Positions 1-6,525 are shown, counted from the first letter of the stretch. The stretch: 6,569 nucleotides of DNA from an uncultured Tidjanibacter sp. (GCA_934663885.1 CAKUKW010000119.1:1-6569), one strand, 5' to 3'. Made by a program: numbers and translations. Notes: generated by a model not told the origin, from the sequence alone.

Positions 1-1
1 G

Positions 2-1120
2 GCCAACGGCTTCACTATGATCAACTCGGGTGTAGGCGCGACTTCCGACACCGATCCTACATCTCCTGCAGTCCTCGCCCTCGTAGACCTTACGGGCAAG
101 ATACAGGTAGTAAGCGGTAACGTTACCGATGACGATGCCAAAACAGAAGCCGAAAAGGATGCTAACAGGGTACAGGTTAAGATCGAGCGCCTTTCTTCAA
201 AGATAGAGGTTGCTGAAGTGTCCGGGGGTGCAGCTACTGTAGAATACGAGGACAAAACCGTTGATCCGGCAGTTACCGTAAGTCCTGAGTTCAATTTCAC
301 CAGTTGGGTTACCGACGTCGTGAATACCCAGTTCTTCCCCTGGGCAAAGAAAGTTGCTCTGGCTTCTACTCCGAGCAATGCATCTTTCTATGCTAAGAAC
401 TTCTATGTCATCGACCCGAACTACGACAACAACGAAGGTATCGCATACAATGATGTCGACGTGGCATTCCCGACGGGAGCAGGTATCACTACCCCTGTAT
501 ATGTTATAGAAAATACGATGAAGGCCGACGAGCAGGATAATGACAAAGCTACGCGCGTTGTTATCAAGGCTACATATTATCCCAACCCGGCATGGAAAAC
601 CGGCTCTGCAGATTGGTTCAGCTACGGCGGGATCGATTATAAGAGCCTGGAAATGATGGTTGAAGCTTACAAGGCTGAGGCGGCTCCCCAGAACCTTAAA
701 GACGCTTGCGACCGTTTCTTCCTCGTGGTTAAAGGCATCAGCGACGGCGGCAGCGGCAGTATTACCGTAACCAAATTCGAAGACCTGACCCAGGCGATGC
801 TTACCGGCCTCGCTATCACCGACGGCGGACAGAAAGTAAGAGAAGGTGACCCCGACTGTATCTGGTGGTACCAGGGCGGCCTTTGCTACTACTATTTCCC
901 CATCAAGCATGACGATGCCGCTACGAATGCTAATGAATTTGCTAAGTACGGTGTTGTGCGCAACAACTGGTACGACTGTACAATAACTAAAGTAAAAGGT
1001 GCCGGAACCCCGTGGTATCCCGAAATCGACGATAATCCTATCGATGAAACCGAAGGTTACATCAGCGCGACTATCAATATCGGTCCGTGGGTAAAATGGT
1101 CGACCAATTACGAAATCTGA
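2..1120 (+). CDS. mfa1: Mfa1-family major fimbrial subunit (stalk pilin), 5'-truncated by window edge
   Basis: This is the C-terminal part of the structural subunit that polymerises into the shaft of a type V pilus on the cell surface. The frame is open to the left edge (codons for A-N-G-F-T precede the first ATG at 17), there is no signal peptide, and 372 codons are present where Mfa1 proteins usually have about 450-560 residues. The true start is therefore upstream. Counting from the ATG at 17, family hallmarks are VQVKIERLSSKIEV (52-65), TPVYVIENTM (159-168), TRVVIKATYYP (179-189), GLCYYYFPIKH (288-298), YGVVRNNWYDCTITKVKGAGTP in two adjoining parts (311-320 and 321-331), and a C-terminal INIGPWVKW strand (353-361). 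The VVRN..Y...I..VKG.GTP signature and the terminal hydrophobic strand are typical of the Mfa1 C-terminal domain, which in this family supplies the donor strand. A strong hairpin follows the stop by 20 nt. The family call is firm; the symbol is by family and orthology is not shown. Confidence 0.9.
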   Translation, partial: ANGFTMINSGVGATSDTDPTSPAVLALVDLTGKIQVVSGNVTDDDAKTEAEKDANRVQVKIERLSSKIEVAEVSGGAATVEYEDKTVDPAVTVSPEFNFTSWVTDVVNTQFFPWAKKVALASTPSNASFYAKNFYVIDPNYDNNEGIAYNDVDVAFPTGAGITTPVYVIENTMKADEQDNDKATRVVIKATYYPNPAWKTGSADWFSYGGIDYKSLEMMVEAYKAEAAPQNLKDACDRFFLVVKGISDGGSGSITVTKFEDLTQAMLTGLAITDGGQKVREGDPDCIWWYQGGLCYYYFPIKHDDAATNANEFAKYGVVRNNWYDCTITKVKGAGTPWYPEIDDNPIDETEGYISATINIGPWVKWSTNYEI

Positions 1121-1140
1121 TATTCACCCAAAACTACTAA

Positions 1141-1176
1141 TATTTACAGGGCAGGTAATGTCCTGCCCTGTAAATA
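1141..1176 (+). terminator. Hairpin terminator or attenuator after the pilin gene
   Basis: This is a perfect 15-bp inverted repeat (arms 1141-1155 and 1162-1176, loop TAATGT) with a GC-rich core CAGGGCAGG/CCTGCCCTG, starting 20 nt after the pilin stop codon. The downstream bases (1177-1195) are T-containing but lack a clean U run, so termination may be partial. Its place between the stalk gene and the anchor and tip genes suggests that it sets subunit stoichiometry or protects the 3' end of the pilin mRNA. The hairpin is seen directly; its role is inferred. Confidence 0.75.
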
Positions 1177-1190
1177 TACTTAACAACTTT

Positions 1191-1198
1191 TACATTTG
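1191..1198 (+). promoter_or_regulatory. Possible Bacteroidota -7 promoter element (TACATTTG)
   Basis: TACATTTG matches the Bacteroidota primary sigma-factor -7 consensus TAnnTTTG exactly. It lies just past the pilin terminator and about 150 nt before the anchor gene start. No clear TTTG -33 element is visible at the expected distance (about 1168-1172 reads CCTGTA), so the match may be chance. If it is real, the anchor and tip genes have their own promoter with a leader of roughly 140 nt. Confidence 0.35.
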
Positions 1199-1347
1199 AC
1201 GACAAGCCGGCGACAGGCTTTAAAAACAGCGCGGGAATACCGGTGCGCAGACACTTGAAATTGTGTGGTGCAATAAATTAGGAAAGTAAGAAAAATCTTC
1301 GGATTTTCACTATATAGAGATTGATAGAAAATATAAAATACAAGACC
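1199..1347 (+). other. Non-coding leader with small hairpins upstream of the anchor gene
   Basis: No gene is supported here. Three short potential hairpins can be read: AAGCC/GGCTT at 1204-1220 with a 7-nt loop, GCGC/GCGC flanking a GG-AATA-CC core at 1229-1248, and AAAATC/GATTTT closed by a C(TTCG)G tetraloop at 1292-1307. The stems are short and the last is A/T-rich, so each is weak evidence taken alone. No recognisable riboswitch class was identified. The ribosome binding region before the ATG at 1348 is A-rich without a Shine-Dalgarno sequence, as is usual in Bacteroidota. Confidence 0.4.
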
Positions 1348-2355
1348 ATGAATGTGTTGAAAAAAATTAGCTTGTCCTTTGCCGTAACGCTGGCTGCGGT
1401 CATGCTATATTCATGTTCTTCGATCAACCAGTATGCTGAAAACTGCGGGGTATACCTCCAGTTCGTGTATGACCATAATATGGAATATGTGGACTCCTTT
1501 AATCCGCAGGTGGGCTCGGTCAACGTATATGTATTCGATGAGGCCGGAAACTTCCTGTTTGAAAAGAGTGCGAATTCCTCCGAACTTGTTGAAGGCAACA
1601 AAATGCTTATTCTCGGCGATGCGGTGAGCGGCAAATACCAGGTATTATGCGTAGGAGGGCTATGCGAGCATTTCAGTATATCGGATACCCGCGGAACCGG
1701 TCTTACGGCAGGAGCAGGGAAACTTCAAGATTTCAAACTGGCGTGCGTCCGTACCTCGAACACCGTGGAGCATCAGCTTAACGACTTATGGTTCGGGAAA
1801 GTTATTCAGGTAGATTATAACCTGAAGAGGGAAATACATTCCGTCAAGTTCGTAAAGAATACCAACAGGTTTAATGTAACACTGGTGCGGCAGGAACCCG
1901 GGAAAGAGGCTGTTACAATTACGGCCAACTATTCATATTCGGTCGAGATAGCTACTCCGGAAGGGGCCGCATATTCATGGGAAAATCAGCCACTGTCCAG
2001 CGAAAGCGTGACATATAAGCCTTACTACACGGGTGTAAACGAAGAGGGCGCATGGCTTGGTAACATAAGCACGGTCAGGCTGCTGGATTCCGGAGACGAT
2101 TACAGGCTCAGGGTAAAGAACGTCACTACCGGACAGATGCTTTGGGATTACGACCTTATGAAACTCCTCCGGCATGGTATGAAGGTCACAAGACCCGACG
2201 GCAGTGAGCTTCCTTTCCAGGAATATCTCGACCGTAAGAGCGTGTGGGACCTCGCAGTGTTATATAATGGCGACGACTCCGATCCGAACAGTTTCATAGC
2301 GGTGGCTGTGGATATAGGCGGATGGGTATTATGGCTCAAAGATATTGAGATGTAG
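1348..2355 (+). CDS. mfa2: FimB/Mfa2-family fimbrial anchor lipoprotein
   Basis: The product is 335 residues. It is the likely outer-membrane anchor that holds the base of the pilus and limits its length, as shown for Mfa2 and FimB in P. gingivalis. The ATG at 1348 is chosen because it places a lysine-containing, hydrophobic signal peptide directly at the N-terminus, with a lipobox L-Y-S-C ending at Cys23. An in-frame TTG at 1321 would add nine residues in front of it. After the lipobox comes the family signature CGVYLQFVYDHNMEYVDSF (33-51), followed by VGSVNVYVFDEAGNFL (55-70). Further family-like features are DLWFG (146-150), a KNTNRFNVTL strand (170-179), and a closing VDIGGWVLWL strand (321-330) resembling the usual 'I-n-G-W' end of Mfa2 proteins. 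Length and architecture fit a complete PF08842-type (Mfa2/FimB) protein. It is followed after 13 nt by the next gene, consistent with one operon. The symbol is by family. Confidence 0.88.
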   Translation: MNVLKKISLSFAVTLAAVMLYSCSSINQYAENCGVYLQFVYDHNMEYVDSFNPQVGSVNVYVFDEAGNFLFEKSANSSELVEGNKMLILGDAVSGKYQVLCVGGLCEHFSISDTRGTGLTAGAGKLQDFKLACVRTSNTVEHQLNDLWFGKVIQVDYNLKREIHSVKFVKNTNRFNVTLVRQEPGKEAVTITANYSYSVEIATPEGAAYSWENQPLSSESVTYKPYYTGVNEEGAWLGNISTVRLLDSGDDYRLRVKNVTTGQMLWDYDLMKLLRHGMKVTRPDGSELPFQEYLDRKSVWDLAVLYNGDDSDPNSFIAVAVDIGGWVLWLKDIEM

Positions 2356-2368
2356 AAGAGACATCGGA

Positions 2369-3775
2369 ATGAAAAAGACAATAAACATACTGTTATCGGT
2401 TGCTTTGGCGATACTGTTTAATTCGTGCGTGATAGGTCACGACTCGGATGACATATCTACGCGTTCCGGTATATTGAGCGTCGATATAGAGAACGACGCG
2501 TCATCGCTTGCCGACGACGCACGTGAAGGTATAACGACGGTCAGGCTGTTTATTTTCGACAATGCGTCTACCAACCCCAAACTGGATGTCAACGAACTGC
2601 ATACAAATACTGCCGAGCCCGGCACTAAAGTGACCGTAAAGGCCGCAACTTCCCTTAACACGGACAAAATGGTCGTGGCTATACTGAACGAGCCCAAACA
2701 ATTAACATCCAAGCTCGCATCCATAAACCATCCGTCGGCCCTCGAAGATGTCGCTTTCGAATTTGCCGAGTTATTTAACACGAACCGGACCGCGGTCCTT
2801 GCTGCCGCTAACGGTATGCCTATGACGGGCGTTTTGAGGCACGTGGAGGTCAACAGTTCCCATACCGATGCCAGTCCGAAAACTATTCCGATGATAGTCG
2901 AACGGGTAGTCGCCCGTGTAGACGTTTATCTGAACAAGGACATGAGCAGGACGGCCAGGCTTACCACCGCGACGAAAATAAGGTTGAAAAAGTCTTACGA
3001 CAAAGGATATCTTGTCACCGGCACCGAAGATAACGGTACAAGGTTCCAGTCATCGGAAGCTGAGAATTTCGGACACTTGCTTACCGTTGCCCCGGATAAG
3101 CTTACGGCCGTTTCGGAATGGTCCCCCACATCTGCAATAAGCCTTGGCAGTACGGCACAGCGGATATGTTATTTCTATACGCCGGAGCGCAGTTGTATTT
3201 CGGATAACGACGCCGATAAACTCAGGCTCGAATTCGTAGACATTACCATCGACGGGGTAGGGATGAGGTCTGCGGAGATAATTCTGAACCGCATGGATAC
3301 GGCACCGGGCGGCGTAACCGACCCTGAAGACCTTAAACTGAAAATGATCAAGCGCAATAACGTATACGAAATTTACAGTACCGTAACGAGTAACACCATC
3401 GATTTCCAGGCCCAAGTACTTGACTGGGCCGATGCACTGCCTGTGAATGTGGATATCGCCACTCCGTATTACCTGCATCTTTCCAAGACCGAGAGTAATA
3501 TATACAACGCTATTGCAAAGGATAAGATCGTTGTAAGGACCGATCATCCGGCCGGGTGGAAAGCGGAGCTTTTCGTTGATGCGGATTGTACCATACCGCT
3601 AACAAACAACTGGATGACTCTCAGCGCTTACAGCGGAGCGACAACAGTGAACGGCTCGGAAGTGATAATTACTATCGGTAGCAGCGCGTTGTTGTGGGAG
3701 AGACGGTATATTAAATTTACGGCGGGACGTAAATCGCTTGTAGTCAGGGTATTTCATTATGGCGATGAATCGTAA
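2369..3775 (+). CDS. Fimbrillin-like accessory subunit lipoprotein with C-terminal Ig-like (BACON-like) module
   Basis: The product is 468 residues and probably an accessory or tip-proximal pilus subunit. The ATG at 2369 is preferred over the in-frame TTG at 2345, because it begins a clean lipoprotein signal peptide (MKKTINILLSVALAILFNSC, Cys20) and avoids overlap with the anchor gene. FimA/Mfa1-type features follow: S-T-R at 30-32 before the first strand, VRLFIFD (58-64), GMPMTG (149-154), VERVVARVDVYL (177-188), and IKRNNVYEI (327-335), which corresponds to the RN..Y element of the C-terminal fimbrillin domain. VLDW at 350-353 closes that part. Residues 366-463 form a separate beta-rich module with GW.A, DADCTIPLT, NWMTLS..SG and RYIKFTAGRKSLVVRV. 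The same module occurs in the next gene. Only five residues follow the module, so no further domain is present. The stop is 25 nt before the next start. The fimbrial role is likely; its exact place in the pilus is inferred. Confidence 0.82.
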   Translation: MKKTINILLSVALAILFNSCVIGHDSDDISTRSGILSVDIENDASSLADDAREGITTVRLFIFDNASTNPKLDVNELHTNTAEPGTKVTVKAATSLNTDKMVVAILNEPKQLTSKLASINHPSALEDVAFEFAELFNTNRTAVLAAANGMPMTGVLRHVEVNSSHTDASPKTIPMIVERVVARVDVYLNKDMSRTARLTTATKIRLKKSYDKGYLVTGTEDNGTRFQSSEAENFGHLLTVAPDKLTAVSEWSPTSAISLGSTAQRICYFYTPERSCISDNDADKLRLEFVDITIDGVGMRSAEIILNRMDTAPGGVTDPEDLKLKMIKRNNVYEIYSTVTSNTIDFQAQVLDWADALPVNVDIATPYYLHLSKTESNIYNAIAKDKIVVRTDHPAGWKAELFVDADCTIPLTNNWMTLSAYSGATTVNGSEVIITIGSSALLWERRYIKFTAGRKSLVVRVFHYGDES

Positions 3776-3800
3776 TATTTTGAATAATAGAAAGTGATAT

Positions 3801-6167
3801 ATGAGCTTTAAATCGGGAGCAATATTAAGATGTTTATTGGCAGTAGCTTTTACGGCTGTGCTGCTGATCTTATCGTCGTGTATAAGCGATCCCCTTCCGG
3901 CGAAAGTCGGTAATACGCAGCAATGTACTTTCGCACTGGAATTGCCCGACGCACCGGAAGTAATTACGCGCGGAGTGACGGGAAGTGTCGTCGAGAACTA
4001 TATATCGGAACTTACGATTCTCTTGTTCGACGCCGGTACGAAAATGTTTGTCGGTAAGGTACCGGCAACCGGTCTGACCGCATCCGGCACCAATAATAAC
4101 AAATGGGCTGTGCAGGCTGAAATGTCTACCGGCACTTACGACCTGGTCGCGCTTGCCAACCTGTCGTCTTATGTCGACTTTTCTTCCGTTTCGGCAGGAA
4201 GTAAAGACGATATACTGGCCCAATTATCAATCACCAGTAACACCCGGTGGAATCCCGCTACCACTAAACCGATACCCATGTGGGGAGAGATTTCCAATGT
4301 CGCCATATCGTCTTCGGCGGTTCCTGCGAATACGGTTTTTTACATGACCCGGATGATGGCCAAGATAAACCTGACAGTAGGATCTTCGGTCGGTTTTACT
4401 TTGAGCAGCATACGCTATTATAATTACAGCACAAAAGGCTATGCGGTTCCAGACCCAGGCAATGTTACCGGCTCGGGAACAAACCTGGAAGTTACGGCTC
4501 CGACGATTTATAATAATGATTCGGGTACTATGACCGGTTCGTATTTGACTTACTCGGGTACGTCGGATATAACAAGCTCCAAGTCGTGCACCAACAAGAT
4601 ATATGTATTCGAAGCGGCCCAGGTTGCCGACTATCCGGCGACCGCAGATGGGTGGAGCTCGACGACTGACTGGCAAAACAATCCCTGCCTCGTAATAGGG
4701 GGAAAATACGGTACGGATACCGGCGATACATATTATCGCATAGATTTTATAAAGAAAGGCGGTACGGCAGCAGATGACGAGCCCCTCGCCCTGATCCGCA
4801 ACCATATTTACCAGGTGAACATAAACAGCGTTAAAGGCTCCGGATATGCGGATCCGGGTAAGGCATATTCATCGGCCCCGATGAACGTAGATTACTCTAC
4901 ATATACATGGACGGAGCCCTATAAAGGCGCGGCCACTACTGACGGGCCGTATATAATGTCCGTTTCGGAAACAGAATTAATGACGGCATATTCACAGGCG
5001 CCGGGCACTCCTTTCAACCTGACGCTGAAAACCAGTTATACGGGTGGTTGGAGCGCCGTGATGTACAACGATGCTGCATGTACAACACCTATGACGGGAG
5101 GTTGGATGACGGTATCGCCTTCTTCCGGTACCGGCGTTACCGATGGAACCAACGTTACGATAACCCTTGCCGGCAAGACTGTTGGGTCGCGCTATATTAA
5201 GTTCACATCCGGGCGTATGTCGCTGGTGGTTAAGGTCAGCTGTTCGATAGCATTGGATTTTGCGCGGAGCAATATAGTCCAGAATAGCTCCACGACGCTG
5301 GCCTTCGCGGTTTCCGAACGGGATAATGTGAGTATACCTGCCAATGTACAGGGCCTGCATTTCAGGTTCGGCTCGCTGGTAGGAATAAGCTCGACGGGCG
5401 CAAACGAGACGGCATGGGCATCTGCCCGCGCCACCTTCAGGCCCTCGGAATATTCGGGGCCGACTACCTTTACATGGACTTACACGGGAGGTAACGATAA
5501 TGCTAACAATATTCCTTACTGTAAGGGAACTCACGAAGTGCATGACGATTATTTCGACCCGAATCTCTGGTCTTCATGGACCGATAAGACAAAGCGTTAT
5601 GTGGCATCATCTGCAATTGGTGATATATGCAGCTATATTTCCGATAAAGGTTGGGTATCCGGCACGTGGCGTACACCTACCAGGCATGAACTACAGATGC
5701 TTTGGTCGGAGACCAACGTTCTAACCAATAACGGCGTCGACAGGGGTATTAAATATGGTACTCCTGCGCTAGGCTCCATATCCACTACGTATGGGAAAGA
5801 AGAGCTGGTAACAGGAGTATGGATAGGAGCAGGGATCAACGCGGGAGCCCCTATGACTTCATACGACGCTAAAATGCCGCCCAGGGGTGTGGTATTCATT
5901 CCCGCGGGGGGCTACCGCAACGGCTCGGAAGCATCGGGTGAGTCTTCTTCCCGGGTAGGGCTTTTCAAGTTTCCCAGACTGACAGGGTTCCTTTGGTCTT
6001 CCAGTTCGAGGGTAAGCAAGACAAACGGTTCCGCCGGCGTGACAACCGATAAGGCCAAGAAAGCGTATTGCCTTAATACCTATGGCGACAGCGGCGCATG
6101 GGAGCCTTATGACAGCGAGTTCGTAAGGGGAGACGCCATGCCCGTACGGTGCATCAGGGTACAGTAA
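3801..6167 (+). CDS. Composite fimbrial tip protein: fimbrillin-like + Ig-like + FISUMP/lectin-like domain lipoprotein
   Basis: The product is 788 residues and is the best candidate for the pilus tip adhesin. It has a lipoprotein signal peptide with a canonical lipobox L-S-S-C (Cys27). Residues about 38-375 are fimbrillin-like: strand CTFALELPDAPEVITRG (42-58), ISELTILLFD (68-77), IPMWGE (158-163), MTRMMAKINLTV (182-193), and LIRNHIYQVNINSVKGSGY (331-349), which matches the RN..Y....I..VKG.G signature of the stalk pilin. Residues about 383-480 are an Ig-like, BACON-like module homologous to the end of the previous gene. Residues about 482-788 form a third part: GLHFRFGSLVGIS (518-530), GTWRTPTRHELQMLW (621-635), FIPAGGYRNGS (699-709), FLWSSSSR (730-737), AYCLN (755-759) and GDAMPVRCIRV (777-787). 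The series W-R-x-PT-x-x-EL ... G-Y-R ... WSS ... PVRC-x-R is the signature of the FISUMP (Fibrobacter succinogenes major paralogous) domain, which resembles C-type lectin and formylglycine-generating-enzyme-like folds. The ligand cannot be read from the sequence. Confidence 0.85.
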   Translation: MSFKSGAILRCLLAVAFTAVLLILSSCISDPLPAKVGNTQQCTFALELPDAPEVITRGVTGSVVENYISELTILLFDAGTKMFVGKVPATGLTASGTNNNKWAVQAEMSTGTYDLVALANLSSYVDFSSVSAGSKDDILAQLSITSNTRWNPATTKPIPMWGEISNVAISSSAVPANTVFYMTRMMAKINLTVGSSVGFTLSSIRYYNYSTKGYAVPDPGNVTGSGTNLEVTAPTIYNNDSGTMTGSYLTYSGTSDITSSKSCTNKIYVFEAAQVADYPATADGWSSTTDWQNNPCLVIGGKYGTDTGDTYYRIDFIKKGGTAADDEPLALIRNHIYQVNINSVKGSGYADPGKAYSSAPMNVDYSTYTWTEPYKGAATTDGPYIMSVSETELMTAYSQAPGTPFNLTLKTSYTGGWSAVMYNDAACTTPMTGGWMTVSPSSGTGVTDGTNVTITLAGKTVGSRYIKFTSGRMSLVVKVSCSIALDFARSNIVQNSSTTLAFAVSERDNVSIPANVQGLHFRFGSLVGISSTGANETAWASARATFRPSEYSGPTTFTWTYTGGNDNANNIPYCKGTHEVHDDYFDPNLWSSWTDKTKRYVASSAIGDICSYISDKGWVSGTWRTPTRHELQMLWSETNVLTNNGVDRGIKYGTPALGSISTTYGKEELVTGVWIGAGINAGAPMTSYDAKMPPRGVVFIPAGGYRNGSEASGESSSRVGLFKFPRLTGFLWSSSSRVSKTNGSAGVTTDKAKKAYCLNTYGDSGAWEPYDSEFVRGDAMPVRCIRVQ

Positions 6168-6194
6168 GAAATGTATTTTAGAGATAGCTTTAAA

Positions 6195-6214
6195 ACCGGG
6201 AACCTACACCCGGT
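6195..6214. repeat. Short inverted repeat ACCGGG/CCCGGT
   Basis: A 6-bp perfect stem (6195-6200 and 6209-6214) with an 8-nt loop lies 27 nt after the last stop codon. No U run follows on the + strand, so it is a weak terminator at best and might instead protect the mRNA 3' end. Confidence 0.4.
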
Positions 6215-6251
6215 AGAAATAAAAACCTGAAATACCTTTATTATTTCAGCG

Positions 6252-6294
6252 GACGGCCATATATTCTCTCTCTCCCTCTCTCTCTTCGGCCGTT
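6252..6294. repeat. Inverted repeat ACGGCC/GGCCGT enclosing a CT tract
   Basis: A 6-bp perfect stem (6253-6258 and 6288-6293), extendable by one G-T pair, encloses a 29-nt loop made almost wholly of pyrimidines on the + strand. It lies between the end of the pilus genes and their strongest downstream hairpin. Confidence 0.5.
6264..6286. repeat. Homopyrimidine (CT)n mirror repeat
   Basis: All 23 bases are C or T and the stretch reads identically in both directions around C6275: two (TC)n arms flank a central CCC, with TT at either end. Homopyrimidine mirror repeats of this kind can form intramolecular triplex (H-DNA) in supercoiled DNA, and dinucleotide tracts are prone to slippage. The pattern is seen directly; no function is shown. 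Confidence 0.7.
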
Positions 6295-6296
6295 AA

Positions 6297-6328
6297 CTGG
6301 CAGGGGACCTATTTAGGTCCCCTGTTAG
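6297..6328 (+). terminator. Hairpin terminator downstream of the pilus genes
   Basis: A perfect 11-bp stem CAGGGGACCTA/TAGGTCCCCTG (6301-6311 and 6314-6324) with a TT turn extends outward by two G-T and two Watson-Crick pairs to 6297-6328. Because a 2-nt turn is tight, the tip probably opens to a 4-nt loop. The following bases contain only short T runs (TTAGGATTTC), so it may act with other hairpins further on. It is the most likely end of the pilus operon transcript. Confidence 0.65.
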
Positions 6329-6424
6329 GATTTCAAGATCTTTCCGCCTGATTATTGCGGTTTATTTTATTCCTGCGGAGACAGGCATATACCTGAAACT
6401 TCAAGTGAAATCAGCTTTGCGGAA

Positions 6425-6486
6425 ATTTTCATTTTCAGAAAAATAGGCCGTAGAGCAGGCTCCAGCCTATTTCTGAAAATGAAAAT
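6425..6486. repeat. Long inverted repeat (22 bp with 2-nt bulge), possible second tRNA-side terminator
   Basis: The left arm 6425-6448 and right arm 6465-6486 pair over 22 bp, with two extra A residues in the left arm (CAGAAAAATAGGC against CAGAAATAGGC). The 16-nt loop holds a nested GAGC/GCTC. Read on the - strand the GC-containing core is followed by TATTTTTC, so it could be a back-up terminator for the tRNA transcript. Its right arm overlaps the next palindrome. Confidence 0.6.
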
Positions 6487-6517
6487 ACCCTGCATTAATG
6501 CAGGGTATTTTCATTTT
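6476..6517. terminator. Perfect 42-nt palindrome, bidirectional terminator next to the tRNA
   Basis: The two 21-nt halves are exact reverse complements around TTAA. The core is TACCCTGCAT/ATGCAGGGTA, flanked by A-rich bases on the 5' side and T-rich bases (TTTTCATTTT) on the 3' side, the same on both strands. It starts 8 nt past the tRNA 3' end. An A-tract, stem, T-tract arrangement is the standard form of a bidirectional intrinsic terminator between convergent genes. Confidence 0.8.
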
Positions 6518-6525
6518 GCATTTTG

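Larger units (their letters stand above)
6168..6525. other. Gene-free convergent intergenic region rich in inverted repeats
   Basis: These 358 nt separate the + strand pilus genes from the - strand tRNA and show no credible gene. They contain, in order, a short hairpin at 6195-6214, a CT-rich mirror repeat inside an inverted repeat at 6252-6294, a strong hairpin at 6297-6328, a CCGC/GCGG mini-hairpin followed by TTTATTTTATT at 6344-6370, and two long overlapping hairpins at 6425-6517. Most of this structure is probably transcription termination for the two converging units. Confidence 0.6.

Noticed and set aside
197..910. Open frame of 237 codons on the - strand inside the pilin gene
   Set aside because: It lies wholly opposite a well-supported Mfa1-family gene. 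Its translation shows no domain logic and looks like the complement of a beta-rich protein.
1321..1347. Upstream TTG start for the anchor gene
   Set aside because: It would put nine residues ahead of a signal peptide that starts well at the ATG at 1348.
1278..1634. Open frame of 118 codons on the - strand across the leader and start of the anchor gene
   Set aside because: It overlaps the signal peptide and N-terminal signature of the Mfa2-family gene, and its product has no recognisable features.
2345..2368. Upstream TTG start for the 468-residue protein, overlapping the anchor gene
   Set aside because: The added residues (MRCRRDIG) precede a complete lipoprotein signal peptide beginning at the ATG at 2369.
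3776..3800. Possible promoter (TAATATTTTG) between the last two genes
   Set aside because: The spacing does not fit TAnnTTTG, and the 25-nt gap suits a co-transcribed pair.
4227..4805. Open frame of 192 codons on the - strand inside the last pilus gene
   Set aside because: It is antisense to a clear fimbrillin-like coding region, and its translation is Arg/Ile/Cys-rich with no recognisable motif.
4992..5543. Open frame of 183 codons on the - strand opposite the Ig-like module
   Set aside because: It is antisense to a conserved domain, with unusual composition and no upstream signals.
6171..6230. Small 19-codon open frame starting 3 nt after the last stop codon
   Set aside because: It is very short, has no recognisable motif, and reads through a hairpin; likely chance.
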